Positions 26,722-35,344 of a stretch of DNA of 41,916 nucleotides are shown one piece after another; within the stretch, counting starts at the first letter, position 1; every line of letters starts with the position of its first letter. Under the pieces are notes generated by a model that searched no databases, was not told where the DNA came from, and worked only from the letters and a program-made list of their open reading frames with translations. Where the stretch lies: assembly GCA_021297815.1 (NCBI GenBank), contig JAJTGK010000011.1:1-41916 (forward strand). The letters are read 5' to 3'. Position numbers and translations under genes: made by a program. Source of the DNA: Planctomycetaceae bacterium. Lineage in GTDB: Bacteria; Planctomycetota; Phycisphaerae; Phycisphaerales; SM1A02.

Positions 26722-27923
26722 CGGCGTTCGCGTCGATTCCCGAGATCCTGGCGGACCTGCGCGCGGGCAAGGCGATCGTGCTCGTCGACGACGAGAACCG
26801 CGAGAACGAGGGCGACTTCGTGGTCGCGGCCGAGGCGATGACGCCCGAGATGGTGAACTTCCTCACGCGTGTCGGCGCGGGATACCTCTGCGTCGCGCTC
26901 GACGCCGAGAGCTGCGACAGGCTCGACCTCGGGCCGCAGACGGGCGTGAACACGAGCGTGCGCGGCACGGCGTTCACGGTCACGGTCGACGGGCACCCGA
27001 AGCACGGCGTGGGCACGGGCATCAGCGCGCGCGACCGCGCGACGACGATCCGCATGCTTGCCGACCCGAAGGCGACGGTCGACGACTTCGTGCGGCCAGG
27101 CCACATCAATCCGCTGCGCGCGCGCGCGGGCGGCGTGCTCGTGCGCACGGGGCAGACCGAGGGTTCGGTCGACCTCTGCCGCCTCGCGGGGCTGCGGCCC
27201 GCGGCGGCGATCATCGAGATCGTGCTCGAGGACGGCGAGATGGCGCGCGTGCCCGACCTCGAGCGGATCTGCGTGCAGCACGGCGTGAAGATGTGCTCGG
27301 TCGAGCAGATCATCGAGCACCGACTGGCACGCGAGACGCTCGTGCGCCGCATCGAGCCCGCGAGCGGCGCGCGCATCGAGACGCCTGAAGGCGACTTCAC
27401 GCTGCTTGCGTTCGAGAGCGCGGTCGACCCCGTGCCGCACCTCGTGCTCTCGTACGGCGGCGTGGGCATTCCCGACGCGTCGGGCCGCGTGCCCGCGATC
27501 GACGAGCCCGTGCTCGTGCGCATGCATCGGCGTTCGCTGCTCGGCGACATCTTCGGCGTCGCGCGCCGCGCGGGCGAGTCGAGCTCCGCCGACGACCTGC
27601 GCGCGGCGATGCGCGCGATCCGCCGCGAGGGCCGCGGTGCGATCGTCTACCTGCGCCCTGAGGGAAGCGGCGAGGACTTCTTCGAACGGCTGCAGCAGAT
27701 CAGGCGCCCAGGCGACGATGTGAACGCGCCCGACCTCACGCGCACCGAAGGCGTCGGCGTGCGCGCGATGCCCATGGACAGCCGCGAGTTCGGCGTCGGT
27801 GGCCAGATCCTGCGGGATCTCGGGGTCTCGAAGCTGCGCGTGCTGTCGCGTCACCCGCGTGGGGCGATGCCGGGCCTGCACGGATTCGGCCTCGAGATCG
27901 TCGAGCAGGTGTCGTTCGGCTGA
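26718..27923 (+). CDS. ribBX: RibBX-type protein: 3,4-dihydroxy-2-butanone-4-phosphate synthase fused to a degenerate GTP cyclohydrolase II domain
   Basis: A 401-aa protein. The N-terminal RibB domain (about 1-205) has VDDENRENEGD, GISARDRATTIR, RPGHINPLRA and EDGEMARVPDL, as expected for the ribulose-5-phosphate to DHBP step of riboflavin synthesis. One key position differs: RTGQTEGSVDL has Gln where the second metal ligand His (GHTE) usually sits. The C-terminal domain aligns with GTP cyclohydrolase II (VRMHRRSLLGDIFG, RPEGSGEDF) but lacks all three zinc Cys residues of the usual SECLTGD...RCDCG motif. It therefore should not act as RibA and resembles the RibX domain. A true RibA must lie elsewhere. 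Translationally coupled to the upstream peptidase by ATGA. Confidence 0.88.
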   Translation: MTAFASIPEILADLRAGKAIVLVDDENRENEGDFVVAAEAMTPEMVNFLTRVGAGYLCVALDAESCDRLDLGPQTGVNTSVRGTAFTVTVDGHPKHGVGTGISARDRATTIRMLADPKATVDDFVRPGHINPLRARAGGVLVRTGQTEGSVDLCRLAGLRPAAAIIEIVLEDGEMARVPDLERICVQHGVKMCSVEQIIEHRLARETLVRRIEPASGARIETPEGDFTLLAFESAVDPVPHLVLSYGGVGIPDASGRVPAIDEPVLVRMHRRSLLGDIFGVARRAGESSSADDLRAAMRAIRREGRGAIVYLRPEGSGEDFFERLQQIRRPGDDVNAPDLTRTEGVGVRAMPMDSREFGVGGQILRDLGVSKLRVLSRHPRGAMPGLHGFGLEIVEQVSFG

Positions 27924-27948
27924 GCGCCGCGCCGCGGCGCGTCTTGCG

Positions 27949-28803
27949 TCACTTCTTCTCAAGCGCGCGGATGTCGATCGTCCACTCGCGCGGGTCGAGC
28001 GTGGGAATCTCGAGCAGCGCGCGGTCGGTGTCCTTCACCTCGCCGTTGACGACGGGCGACGAGATGCGCGCGACCGTGCGGTTGCCGTTGCGCGCCACCA
28101 CCACGATGCCCGTCGGCGCAAGCGTCGTGCGGTCGAAGAAGAGGTCGAAGCGCTCCGTCTCCTTCGCCATCTCGGTGCCTTCCTTCGGGACGAGCCGCAG
28201 GCCTGCCACATTGCGCATCGAGCCGAGCATGGGGATGTCGACGGGAACTTCGGTCTCGCCGACCTCGAAGCGCGCGAGCACCTCCGAGCGCTTCTGTCCG
28301 ATCGGCAGGGGAATCGGGCCTTCGCCGAGGCGCAGCGGGTCGAAGTTCTCGCCTGGGCCCACGATCTGGCGCTTGGTGAAGCTCTTGTTGCGGTGGTCCT
28401 GCTCGCACAGCCAGCCGTCCGAGTAGATCCAGCGGTTGAGCGAGCGGTCGCTGCGCCCCGTGCTGTCGACGAACTCGTCGAACTGGATCGCGAAGCGACG
28501 CTTGCCGTCCTTGCGCTCGACCACGACGCGCCCGTAGCGGCGCTCGACTTCCTCGGCGACGGCGTCGTACTTCTCGAGGCTCAGCGCGCCGCTGAGCGTG
28601 GCGATCGTGTCGCCCGAACGCTCGAGGTCGCCGAGAAACGCTTCAACGCGCGCGCGCGAAGCTTCCTGCGGCGAGGCCTCGGCGGCGGGCGGCGACACGG
28701 CGGGGGCGGCGGGCTGCTCCTGCGCGGGCTTTGCGGCGGGCGCCGCATCCTGCGGAATCGCGGCGAGAAGGGCGCAGAGGGTCGCGGTGGCGAGTGTCGA
28801 CAT
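27949..28803 (-). CDS. LolA-like outer-membrane lipoprotein-sorting-type exported protein
   Basis: A 284-aa exported protein. A short signal peptide (MSTLATATLCALLAAI) is followed by a Pro/Ala/Glu-rich linker to about residue 55. The rest has the LolA/LolB-like pattern of long beta-strands and a helix: FLGDLERSGDTIATLSGALSLEKYDAV, RRFAIQFDEFVD, RWIYSDGWLCEQDH, LRLVPKEGTEMAKETERFDLFFDRTTLAPTGIVVV. This matches the family of planctomycete proteins with a LolA-like fold. Whether it carries lipoproteins is unproven. The start at ATG 28803 is supported by TACCGT 10 nt upstream. It converges with ribBX. Confidence 0.7.
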   Translation of the reverse strand: MSTLATATLCALLAAIPQDAAPAAKPAQEQPAAPAVSPPAAEASPQEASRARVEAFLGDLERSGDTIATLSGALSLEKYDAVAEEVERRYGRVVVERKDGKRRFAIQFDEFVDSTGRSDRSLNRWIYSDGWLCEQDHRNKSFTKRQIVGPGENFDPLRLGEGPIPLPIGQKRSEVLARFEVGETEVPVDIPMLGSMRNVAGLRLVPKEGTEMAKETERFDLFFDRTTLAPTGIVVVARNGNRTVARISSPVVNGEVKDTDRALLEIPTLDPREWTIDIRALEKK

Positions 28804-28813
28804 CGGTGAGGAG

Positions 28814-28819
28814 ACGGTA
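28814..28819 (-). promoter_or_regulatory. Putative -10 box TACCGT (LolA-like gene)
   Basis: Minus-strand TACCGT ends 10 nt before the ATG at 28803, so the leader would be only a few nucleotides. Confidence 0.4.
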
Positions 28820-28860
28820 GCCGACCACGCAGGATTCCGCCGCTCCGCGGCCGCATGCGC

Positions 28861-28866
28861 TACGCT
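28861..28866 (+). promoter_or_regulatory. Putative leaderless -10 box TACGCT (TPR metallopeptidase gene)
   Basis: TACGCT is followed by CGTCGCC and then GTG at 28874, a 7-nt gap. It supports the GTG as start and +1. Confidence 0.45.
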
Positions 28867-28873
28867 CGTCGCC

Positions 28874-31582
28874 GTGGCCCGCCGTGCTCGACTGCTTCTC
28901 GCCGCCACCGCGCTCGCCGCGGCGGCAGCGGCGTCGGCGCAGGAATCGCCCTTCCCGAGCTACATGGCGCCATCGCCTGCAGTGGTCGAGGCCGCCGCAG
29001 CCGAGTACCTGAAGCCCGCCGAACGCGCCGATTTCCGCGTGCGCCACGGCCTGTGGAGCGACCTCGATCTCGATGCGCCCTCGCGTCGCGCAGCGGTGGC
29101 GCTGAACGCGTGGCGCCTCGACGACGCGGTCTTCGCCGAGAACGGAGTGGACCCGCGCATGGCGGTCGACGCGCGGCTGCGCGCGGGGCGCTACGCCGAG
29201 GTGGTCGCGCGTACCGAGGGCACCGACGACCTCGCGATGCTCGCCCTGCGCGCGCACGCGCTGGCGGCGCTCGGGCGAAGCGACGAGGCGCGGGAAATCG
29301 CCTCCTCCGAGGCGGTATCCCAGGCGCTTGTGTCGCCCGAGAACGCGGACACGGCGCTCGCCGCCATCGAGCTCGCCGCGCTGCGCATCAGGCTCGATGC
29401 GGCGCAGGCGTCGCGCTACCCAGAGCTTCTCAAGGCGCTTGCGCGCGCGCGCCAGCAGATCGACCGGCTCGATCCGCGCATCCGCGCGCTCGAGGCGCGC
29501 CTCCTCGCCGAACGCCACGCGACGGGCGACGCGCTCAAGGCGCTCTCCGAGGCGCTCTCGCTCTGTCCGCGCGACGCGTCGTGCTGGCGGCTGCTCGGCG
29601 ACATCGCGCTCGATCGATTCGATTTCACAGGCGCGGCGAACGCCAGCAAGGCGCTGCGCAGGCTCGACCCCGTGCATCCGCATGCGGCGATGCTCGACTG
29701 CCGCAGCGCGCTGATGCAGGACGATCCGACGGCTGCCGCCGCCGCGCTCGCGCCCGTGCTCGCGCTGCCGTCGCCGCCGCCAGAGGCGATCGCGTGGAGC
29801 GCGGCCTGCGCCGCGTCGCGCTACGACTTCGCGGCGATGCGCGGCGAACTCGCGCGGTTCGACACGATCGCGCCAGGCAGCGCCGAAGCGCTCGTCGTCG
29901 CGGGCCGCCAGCTTGTGTTCGACCGCCAGTACGCCGAGGCGCGCGAAACGCTCGGGCTTGCCGCCGCGCGCGAACCCGCGTGGGCGCTGCCGCGCGCGGA
30001 GCTTGGGCTTCTCTCGATGCAGGACGGGCGCGAGGCGACCGCCGTCGCCGACCTCCGCCGCGCGGTCGAGCTCGATCCGCACGACGAGCGCACGGTGTTC
30101 ACGCTGCGCCTCGCCGAGGAACTCGCGGGCTGGAAGCGCATCGAGACCGCGCACTTCGTGATCCGTCATCCCGACGGCGACGCGGCGCTCGTTGCGCGGC
30201 TTCTTGCGGGCGTGCTCGACCAGATGCACCGCGAGATCTGCGCGCGCCTGCGCCACGAGCCCGCGCAGAAGACGATCATCGATGTGATGCCCGACCACCG
30301 CAGCTTCGGCGTGCGCATCACGGGCCTGCCGCGCATCCACACGATCGCGGTGTGCACGGGGCCGACCATCGCGATCGAGATCCCGAAGGAAGGTCCGCAG
30401 CAGAAGCATCTCGGGCTCTTCGACCCGCTCGCGGTGCTGCGGCACGAGTATGTGCACACCGTCACGCTGTCGATGACGAAGAACCGCATTCCGCATTGGC
30501 TCACCGAGGCGGTCGCGGTCGCGCTCGAGGACACGCCGCGCACCTTCGAGACATGCCAGATGCTGGCGACCGCGTCGCGGCGCGGCGAACTCTTCGACCT
30601 CGACGGCATCAACTGGGCGTTCGTGCGGCCCGAGAAGCCGACCGACCGCGCGATGGCCTATGCGCAGGGCCGCTGGATGGTCGAGTACGCCGAGAAGAAG
30701 TTCGGCTGGGACGCGATGTGCGCGCTGCTCTTCTCGTACGCCGAGGGCATTCGCGAGGACGAGGCGATGCGCCGCGCGTTCGGCGTGTCGCGCGACGAGT
30801 TCCACAAGGGTTTCCTCGCGTGGGCAACCGACGAGGTGCGCGCGTGGGGCCTCGATCCGCAGCCGCCGCTGCGCGACATCACCATGCGCCTCGTCGAGGG
30901 CGACGACGCGCTCGAGAACTTCATGAAGGACGCGCGCGCGAAGCGCCTCGACGCGGTGGTGAAGGCGTGGACGGCCTCGATCGGCGTGCCAGGTCCGCGC
31001 GCGACGCCGCTGCGCGGCAGCGAATGGCCCGAGCTGCCTCCGCCGCCCGTCAAGCTCGACGATGCGTCGCTGCGCGCGTTCCTCGCCGAACATCCGCAGC
31101 ACCCCGACCTGCTCGAGCTGCTCGTGCGGCGCGTGCGCGACAACGACACCACCGAGACGCGCGATGTGCTCGTGCGCTACGCGAACGCGCGGCCCGTCGA
31201 CCCGCTGCCGCACCGCGCGTGGGCGAAGCTCGCGGGCGCTGCAGGAGGCGACGGTCTGGCGGCGGGTGGCGACGAGCAGGCGTTGCGCCATCTCGTCGAG
31301 CTCGACCTTCTCAGCGACAAGGACAATGTGTACGCCCTCGCCATCGCGCGTAACCGCCGCGCGGCGGGCGATGCGGCGGGCGCTTCAATGGCCGCCGAAC
31401 GGGCGGTGCGCATGAATCCGTTCAGCGCGACGGTCCGCGAACTTGCCGCGGCGATCGCGGTCGAGGCGGAGCGGCTCGACCTTGCCGAGGTGCATGTCGA
31501 GGCCCTGACTGCGCTCGAGCCCGACCGCGACATCCACAAGCGGCGCCTCGAGCGGGTCCGCCAGATGAAGGCCGCGAAATAG
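28874..31582 (+). CDS. Exported TPR-repeat protein with gluzincin-type (HEXXH) metallopeptidase domain
   Basis: A 902-aa protein. The GTG start at 28874 gives a signal peptide (MARRARLLLAATALAAAAAASAQ). Residues about 60-410 are helical repeats of TPR type (for example LKALARARQQIDRLDPRIRALEARLL and AAVADLRRAVELDPHDE). A peptidase-like domain follows: LAVLRHEYVHTVTLSMTKNRIPHWLTEAVAVALED has the HEYVH zinc motif (about 524-528) and a downstream Glu in WLTEA as third ligand, as in the MA clan. The region after it has more TPR-like helices to the C-terminus. Substrate unknown; such proteins may act on periplasmic or surface proteins. It is divergent from the LolA-like gene with only about 70 bp between start codons. 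Confidence 0.85.
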   Translation: MARRARLLLAATALAAAAAASAQESPFPSYMAPSPAVVEAAAAEYLKPAERADFRVRHGLWSDLDLDAPSRRAAVALNAWRLDDAVFAENGVDPRMAVDARLRAGRYAEVVARTEGTDDLAMLALRAHALAALGRSDEAREIASSEAVSQALVSPENADTALAAIELAALRIRLDAAQASRYPELLKALARARQQIDRLDPRIRALEARLLAERHATGDALKALSEALSLCPRDASCWRLLGDIALDRFDFTGAANASKALRRLDPVHPHAAMLDCRSALMQDDPTAAAAALAPVLALPSPPPEAIAWSAACAASRYDFAAMRGELARFDTIAPGSAEALVVAGRQLVFDRQYAEARETLGLAAAREPAWALPRAELGLLSMQDGREATAVADLRRAVELDPHDERTVFTLRLAEELAGWKRIETAHFVIRHPDGDAALVARLLAGVLDQMHREICARLRHEPAQKTIIDVMPDHRSFGVRITGLPRIHTIAVCTGPTIAIEIPKEGPQQKHLGLFDPLAVLRHEYVHTVTLSMTKNRIPHWLTEAVAVALEDTPRTFETCQMLATASRRGELFDLDGINWAFVRPEKPTDRAMAYAQGRWMVEYAEKKFGWDAMCALLFSYAEGIREDEAMRRAFGVSRDEFHKGFLAWATDEVRAWGLDPQPPLRDITMRLVEGDDALENFMKDARAKRLDAVVKAWTASIGVPGPRATPLRGSEWPELPPPPVKLDDASLRAFLAEHPQHPDLLELLVRRVRDNDTTETRDVLVRYANARPVDPLPHRAWAKLAGAAGGDGLAAGGDEQALRHLVELDLLSDKDNVYALAIARNRRAAGDAAGASMAAERAVRMNPFSATVRELAAAIAVEAERLDLAEVHVEALTALEPDRDIHKRRLERVRQMKAAK

Positions 31583-31613
31583 CGACTTTCGGGCGTGGAA
31601 CTTCGGGTCTTCC

Positions 31614-31642
31614 TTGGGAGCGGCGCCGGCTTGGTCTAGGCT
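31614..31642 (+). promoter_or_regulatory. Candidate promoter of the dockerin protein gene
   Basis: TTGGGA (31614-31619), 17 bp spacer, TAGGCT (31637-31642). The expected start lies near 31649, giving a leader of about 45 nt that contains AAGGAG before ATG 31694. Confidence 0.4.
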
Positions 31643-31693
31643 ATCGGCTCCGAGATGGGCCGCGTCCGCGCCCGACCCGGCAAGGAGAACCGC

Positions 31694-32746
31694 ATGCGCC
31701 ACACCACGACGGCCGCCCCCGCACTCAGCATCGCGCTCGCGTTCGCCGCGCCCGCGTTCGCGAACGAGATCACCTACGACTGCTCGGTCGTGACGAGCTC
31801 GAGCTCCGTGCTGCAGACGCTTGACCTGAGCGCGCCGTTCAACGGCACGCTGAAGGGCAACTACGACGCGGCGACCAACCCGACGGGCACGCTCACGCTC
31901 CCGGGCCTCTTCGGCGGCAGCGGCAACAACCCGATTCCGTACACCGCGTCGTTCGTCCTCGCGGGCGACATCGACACGCAGCCGACGGGCTCGCTGCGCC
32001 TCGGCGTCGATACCGAAGGCCTGCAGATCCGCGTGGCGAACCTCGCGTTCGATCTCCTCGGCAACGAGGACGGCGTGCTCGCCGCGACGCTGAACATCAA
32101 CTACCAGACTTTCCGCACGCAGAATCCGTCGTCGCTCTTCCCGGGTGGCGTCACCATTCCGATTCCCGTCGGCAACGGCTCGGTGAGCACCTTCACGGCC
32201 ACGCAGGTCGGGCCCGCCGTGTTCGGCTCGCTCACGCCGCAGAAGTCGGGCAGCGCGTTCACCTTCAATGTCGCGGTGCCCGTCGAGTTCGTGATCGTGG
32301 CCGATGTGCTCGGGCAGCCCGTGTCCGACGGAACGCCCGTCGCGGGCGTGCTGCCGCTGTCGGGAACGCTGCTCGAGACGCCGACTGGCGTGTCGATCAC
32401 GCTCGACATCGCACAGACCGATTCGCAGACCACGCCGATCGAGGCCGATCCGTTCACCGACGTCGCCTTCGCGCTTCCCACGGTGTTCCCCACGGGTGGC
32501 ACCGCGAACCTGCTGCTTTCGGGCGATGTGACCAGCCTGACGGTCGCCAACACGCTCGATGCGACCGTGGTCGCGACGGGAACCGTGACGATCCGCACGG
32601 GCGACCTGAACGCCGACGGCGCGGTCAATGTGCAGGATGTCACCATCATGTTCGGCAACTGGGGCTCGTCGGGCCTCGGCGACCTCGACGGCAACGGCCG
32701 CGTCGAGGCGCCCGATCTTGCGATCCTTTGCACGAACTGGGGTTGA
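31694..32746 (+). CDS. Secreted protein of unknown function with C-terminal dockerin-like repeats
   Basis: A 350-aa exported protein. AAGGAG 6 nt before ATG 31694 and a clear signal peptide (MRHTTTAAPALSIALAFAAPAFA) decide the start. The body (about 25-295) is rich in Thr, Val, Gly and Ser with predicted beta-strands and few charged residues, and no domain I recognise. It may be a beta-sandwich surface protein. The last 55 residues form a good two-loop dockerin-like unit: GDLNADGAVNVQDVTIMFGNWG and GDLDGNGRVEAPDLAILCTNWG. One of the two ACGT sites in the window lies in an Asp-Val codon pair here. It is followed by another exported protein 24 bp downstream. Confidence 0.82.
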   Translation: MRHTTTAAPALSIALAFAAPAFANEITYDCSVVTSSSSVLQTLDLSAPFNGTLKGNYDAATNPTGTLTLPGLFGGSGNNPIPYTASFVLAGDIDTQPTGSLRLGVDTEGLQIRVANLAFDLLGNEDGVLAATLNINYQTFRTQNPSSLFPGGVTIPIPVGNGSVSTFTATQVGPAVFGSLTPQKSGSAFTFNVAVPVEFVIVADVLGQPVSDGTPVAGVLPLSGTLLETPTGVSITLDIAQTDSQTTPIEADPFTDVAFALPTVFPTGGTANLLLSGDVTSLTVANTLDATVVATGTVTIRTGDLNADGAVNVQDVTIMFGNWGSSGLGDLDGNGRVEAPDLAILCTNWG

Positions 32747-32770
32747 TCGGCGCGCGTGTGGAGGGAACGG

Positions 32771-34198
32771 ATGACGCGGCGCGCGCCCAACACCAGCTTC
32801 CTCGCAGGCCTGTGCCTTGCGTCGTTCCTTGCGTCGTTCCTTGCGTGGAGCGGCGCGTTCGCGGCGCGCGCGTCGGCGCAGGAGCAGCCGCTGGTGTTCG
32901 CGCAGCCCGTGTTCGACGCGTTCGAAGCGCCGTACTTTCCCGCGGCGATCGTGCCGTGCGACTTCGACCTTGACGGCAATGTCGACCTCGTGGTGCCCGG
33001 CCGCGACCCCGACGGCCGCCTGTTCACGATGCGCGGGCTTGGCGACGGGCGCTTCGCCATCGCGCAGACGCTGGTCGCCGAGGGCTTCATCGACTTCGCG
33101 TGCGTGGCCGACATGAACGGCGACTCGCGCGAGGACATCGTGGCGATGTGGCGCGGCGATCTGCCGCGCCTTGTCGTCTACAAGGCGCTGGCGAGCGGCG
33201 CGTTCGAGCCCGTGGCCGAGGTGCTTTCGCCGCTCGCGCGCGATCCGCAGGGGCTTGCGGTCGCTGACTTTGACGGCGATGGCGATGTCGACATCGCCGC
33301 ACTGGCGTATGTCGGTGCGGAGGCGGAGATCTTTGCGAACGACGGCAAGGGCGCGGTTTCGCGCGTATCGCGCGTGCAGATGGGACGGTTTCTCGGCGGG
33401 CTCGCGTATCCGCGCGTCGTGCAGGCGGGCGACATCGACGGCGACGGCGACGCGGATCTCGTCGCGGTTGAGGTCGGCGGCAGCCGCATCGCGGTGATGC
33501 GCAACGAGGGCGGCCGATTTGCACGCGCGGTCGAGTACCGCGGCCCGCAGATCGGCAACGAGCGGCCCGGGATGTCGAGCCTCGTGCTCGCCGACATCGA
33601 TGGCGACCGCGACCTCGATGCGGTCACGCCCGCGCTCCTCCTCGAGGGCGCGCAGAAGATCGTCGCGTTCGTGAACGACGGCTCGGGCGGGTTCGCATCG
33701 CGGCTCGTCGGCGAAGGGCCGCCGCTTGGATATGCGTTCTCGGTGCTGATCGCCGATTTCGATGGCGACGGAGACGCCGACAGCGCGGCAGGCGCGGCGC
33801 TTCCTGGACTTGTCACGGTCGGCCGCCGCACGGGCGCCGCGTTCTCGTTCACGCTCGACGGGCTGCTTCCCTTCGGGCAGTTGATCCGCGACATGCGCGC
33901 GATCGATGTCGACGGTGATTGCGACCTCGACATCGTGGGTGTCGACGGGCCCGCGCGCGCCGTGTTCACATGCATCAACAACACGCCGCAGGCGGGCTGC
34001 GGCGGCGGCGTGGCTGCGAAGCGCGCGGCGACGCCGCAGCGCGAAGTTGCTGCGCCGCCCGCGCGCGAGCCCGCGCCAGGCGACTTCAACGCCGACGGCG
34101 TGCGCGACGCGAGCGATGTGGCGGTGTGGCTCTCGGGCCTCTCGCGCAGCGCCGCCGAGGGCGAGCCCGTGCGCGCGAAGGAAGGAAGGCAGCCATGA
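32771..34198 (+). CDS. Exported FG-GAP/VCBS-repeat beta-propeller protein
   Basis: A 475-aa secreted protein. The start at ATG 32771 follows GAGGGA. The signal peptide contains a 12-bp tandem DNA repeat giving LASFLASFLAW. At least six FG-GAP/VCBS units follow, each with a calcium-loop-like D-x-D-x-D-G-D: PCDFDLDGNVDLVV, VADMNGDSREDIVAM, VADFDGDGDVDIAAL, AGDIDGDGDADLVAV, LADIDGDRDLDAVTP, IADFDGDGDADSAAG, IDVDGDCDLDIVGV. They should form a seven-bladed propeller. The end has one dockerin-like loop (GDFNADGVRDASDVAVWL). A surface adhesion or binding role is likely but not shown. Its stop overlaps the next start as ATGA. Confidence 0.9.
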   Translation: MTRRAPNTSFLAGLCLASFLASFLAWSGAFAARASAQEQPLVFAQPVFDAFEAPYFPAAIVPCDFDLDGNVDLVVPGRDPDGRLFTMRGLGDGRFAIAQTLVAEGFIDFACVADMNGDSREDIVAMWRGDLPRLVVYKALASGAFEPVAEVLSPLARDPQGLAVADFDGDGDVDIAALAYVGAEAEIFANDGKGAVSRVSRVQMGRFLGGLAYPRVVQAGDIDGDGDADLVAVEVGGSRIAVMRNEGGRFARAVEYRGPQIGNERPGMSSLVLADIDGDRDLDAVTPALLLEGAQKIVAFVNDGSGGFASRLVGEGPPLGYAFSVLIADFDGDGDADSAAGAALPGLVTVGRRTGAAFSFTLDGLLPFGQLIRDMRAIDVDGDCDLDIVGVDGPARAVFTCINNTPQAGCGGGVAAKRAATPQREVAAPPAREPAPGDFNADGVRDASDVAVWLSGLSRSAAEGEPVRAKEGRQP

Positions 34199-35247
34199 GC
34201 GCGCGCATCGCAACACTCGTTGCCGCTGCAGCGCTCGCCGTGCGTGCGTTCGCGCAGTGTCCCGCGGAGGGCGATTGCCGTGAGGTGCACGAGACCCCTG
34301 GCTGCATCATGCCCGAGTGCTGTGCGCTCGTCTGCGAGGCGAACCCGCTCTGCTGCGAGGTGACCTGGGACCTCGCGTGCGTGAAGGCCGCCGAGGAATT
34401 GTGCGGGGGGATCAACTGCCCCGCAGCAGGCAGCTGCACCGTGCCGCACGATGGACCTGGTTGCGAGGACTACGAGTGCTGCGACTTCATCTCGTCGCTC
34501 GACCCGTGGTGCGAGGGCGTGCAGTGGGACGCGACCTGCGCGCGCGAGGCGGCGGCGTGGTGCGGGATTCCGAAGTGCGAGCTCTCGTTGCCCGCGGTCG
34601 CCGACGAGAACGAGCCGTGCTACGAGCGCTTCAACGACGGGTGTGCGACACCGCTCTCGATCGGCCGCATTTCGCTCGCCTGTGGCGGCGCGGTGCGCGG
34701 AAAGATCTCCGACGGCGGACCGCGCGACACCGAGTGGTTCGCGCTCGACGGCGTGACGCCGCGGCGGTTCCGCATGACGGTGCACGCCGAGTTTCCTGCG
34801 GAACTCTCGCTCGTGACGGGTGGTTGCGAGGGGCCGAACGAAACGCGCTGGCTCGTGGGCGAGACGCCGTGCGGCGCACCCAAGTCGCTGGTGTTCATCG
34901 CGCCAGCCAGCGAGGTGTCGTTCGTGCTTGGCGCGGGCGGCGACGACCGCACGATCCGCAACTCGCTCGACTGCGACGAGATCGACCCTGAGTTCCCGCC
35001 AGGACCGAAGGATCCGCCGCCGTTCCAGGCCTACGGATTGCGTTGGACCGCGACGCTCGAGTGCCTTGCGCTTGCCGACATCAACGCCGACGGGCTGGTG
35101 AACGCCGCGGACCTCGCGCTCGTGCTTGGCGCGTGGGGGCCGCGCGACGCGGGCCTGCCGTTCGACCCGCGCGTTCCCGACAGCGACCTCAACGACGATG
35201 GTCAGGTAAACGCCGCAGACCTCTCGCTTGTCCTCGGCGGCTGGTGA
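34195..35247 (+). CDS. Cys-rich secreted protein with two tandem Cys repeats and a dockerin-like end
   Basis: A 350-aa exported protein. ATG 34195 overlaps the upstream stop and follows GAAGGAAGG. After the signal peptide (MSARIATLVAAAALAVRAFA) come two tandem units of about 48 residues, with the pattern CPxxGxCxxxHxxPGCxxxxCCxxxxxxxPxCxxxxWDxxCxxxAxxxC; about 20 Cys in all are probably disulfide-bonded. The middle domain (about 135-285) is beta-rich (RISLACGGAVRGKIS, DTEWFALDG, FRMTVHAEFPAELSLV) and resembles a carbohydrate-binding or jelly-roll-type fold. The end has two dockerin-like loops (ADINADGLVNAADLALVLGAWG and SDLNDDGQVNAADLSLVLGGW). Confidence 0.85.
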   Translation: MSARIATLVAAAALAVRAFAQCPAEGDCREVHETPGCIMPECCALVCEANPLCCEVTWDLACVKAAEELCGGINCPAAGSCTVPHDGPGCEDYECCDFISSLDPWCEGVQWDATCAREAAAWCGIPKCELSLPAVADENEPCYERFNDGCATPLSIGRISLACGGAVRGKISDGGPRDTEWFALDGVTPRRFRMTVHAEFPAELSLVTGGCEGPNETRWLVGETPCGAPKSLVFIAPASEVSFVLGAGGDDRTIRNSLDCDEIDPEFPPGPKDPPPFQAYGLRWTATLECLALADINADGLVNAADLALVLGAWGPRDAGLPFDPRVPDSDLNDDGQVNAADLSLVLGGW

Positions 35248-35344
35248 GGTCCGCGGAACCGCGGGGCTGTGGCCGCGAAATCGGCGCGATATGCAGCGGA
35301 AGCGCGACGGATCGGTTCGCTTCAGGCATCCTGACCCGACCCCG

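Noticed and set aside
27924-27948. GCGCCGCGGCGC palindrome between ribBX and the LolA-like gene as a terminator
   Set aside because: A perfect 12-bp palindrome exists but has no loop and no T-run on either strand, so termination is not supported.
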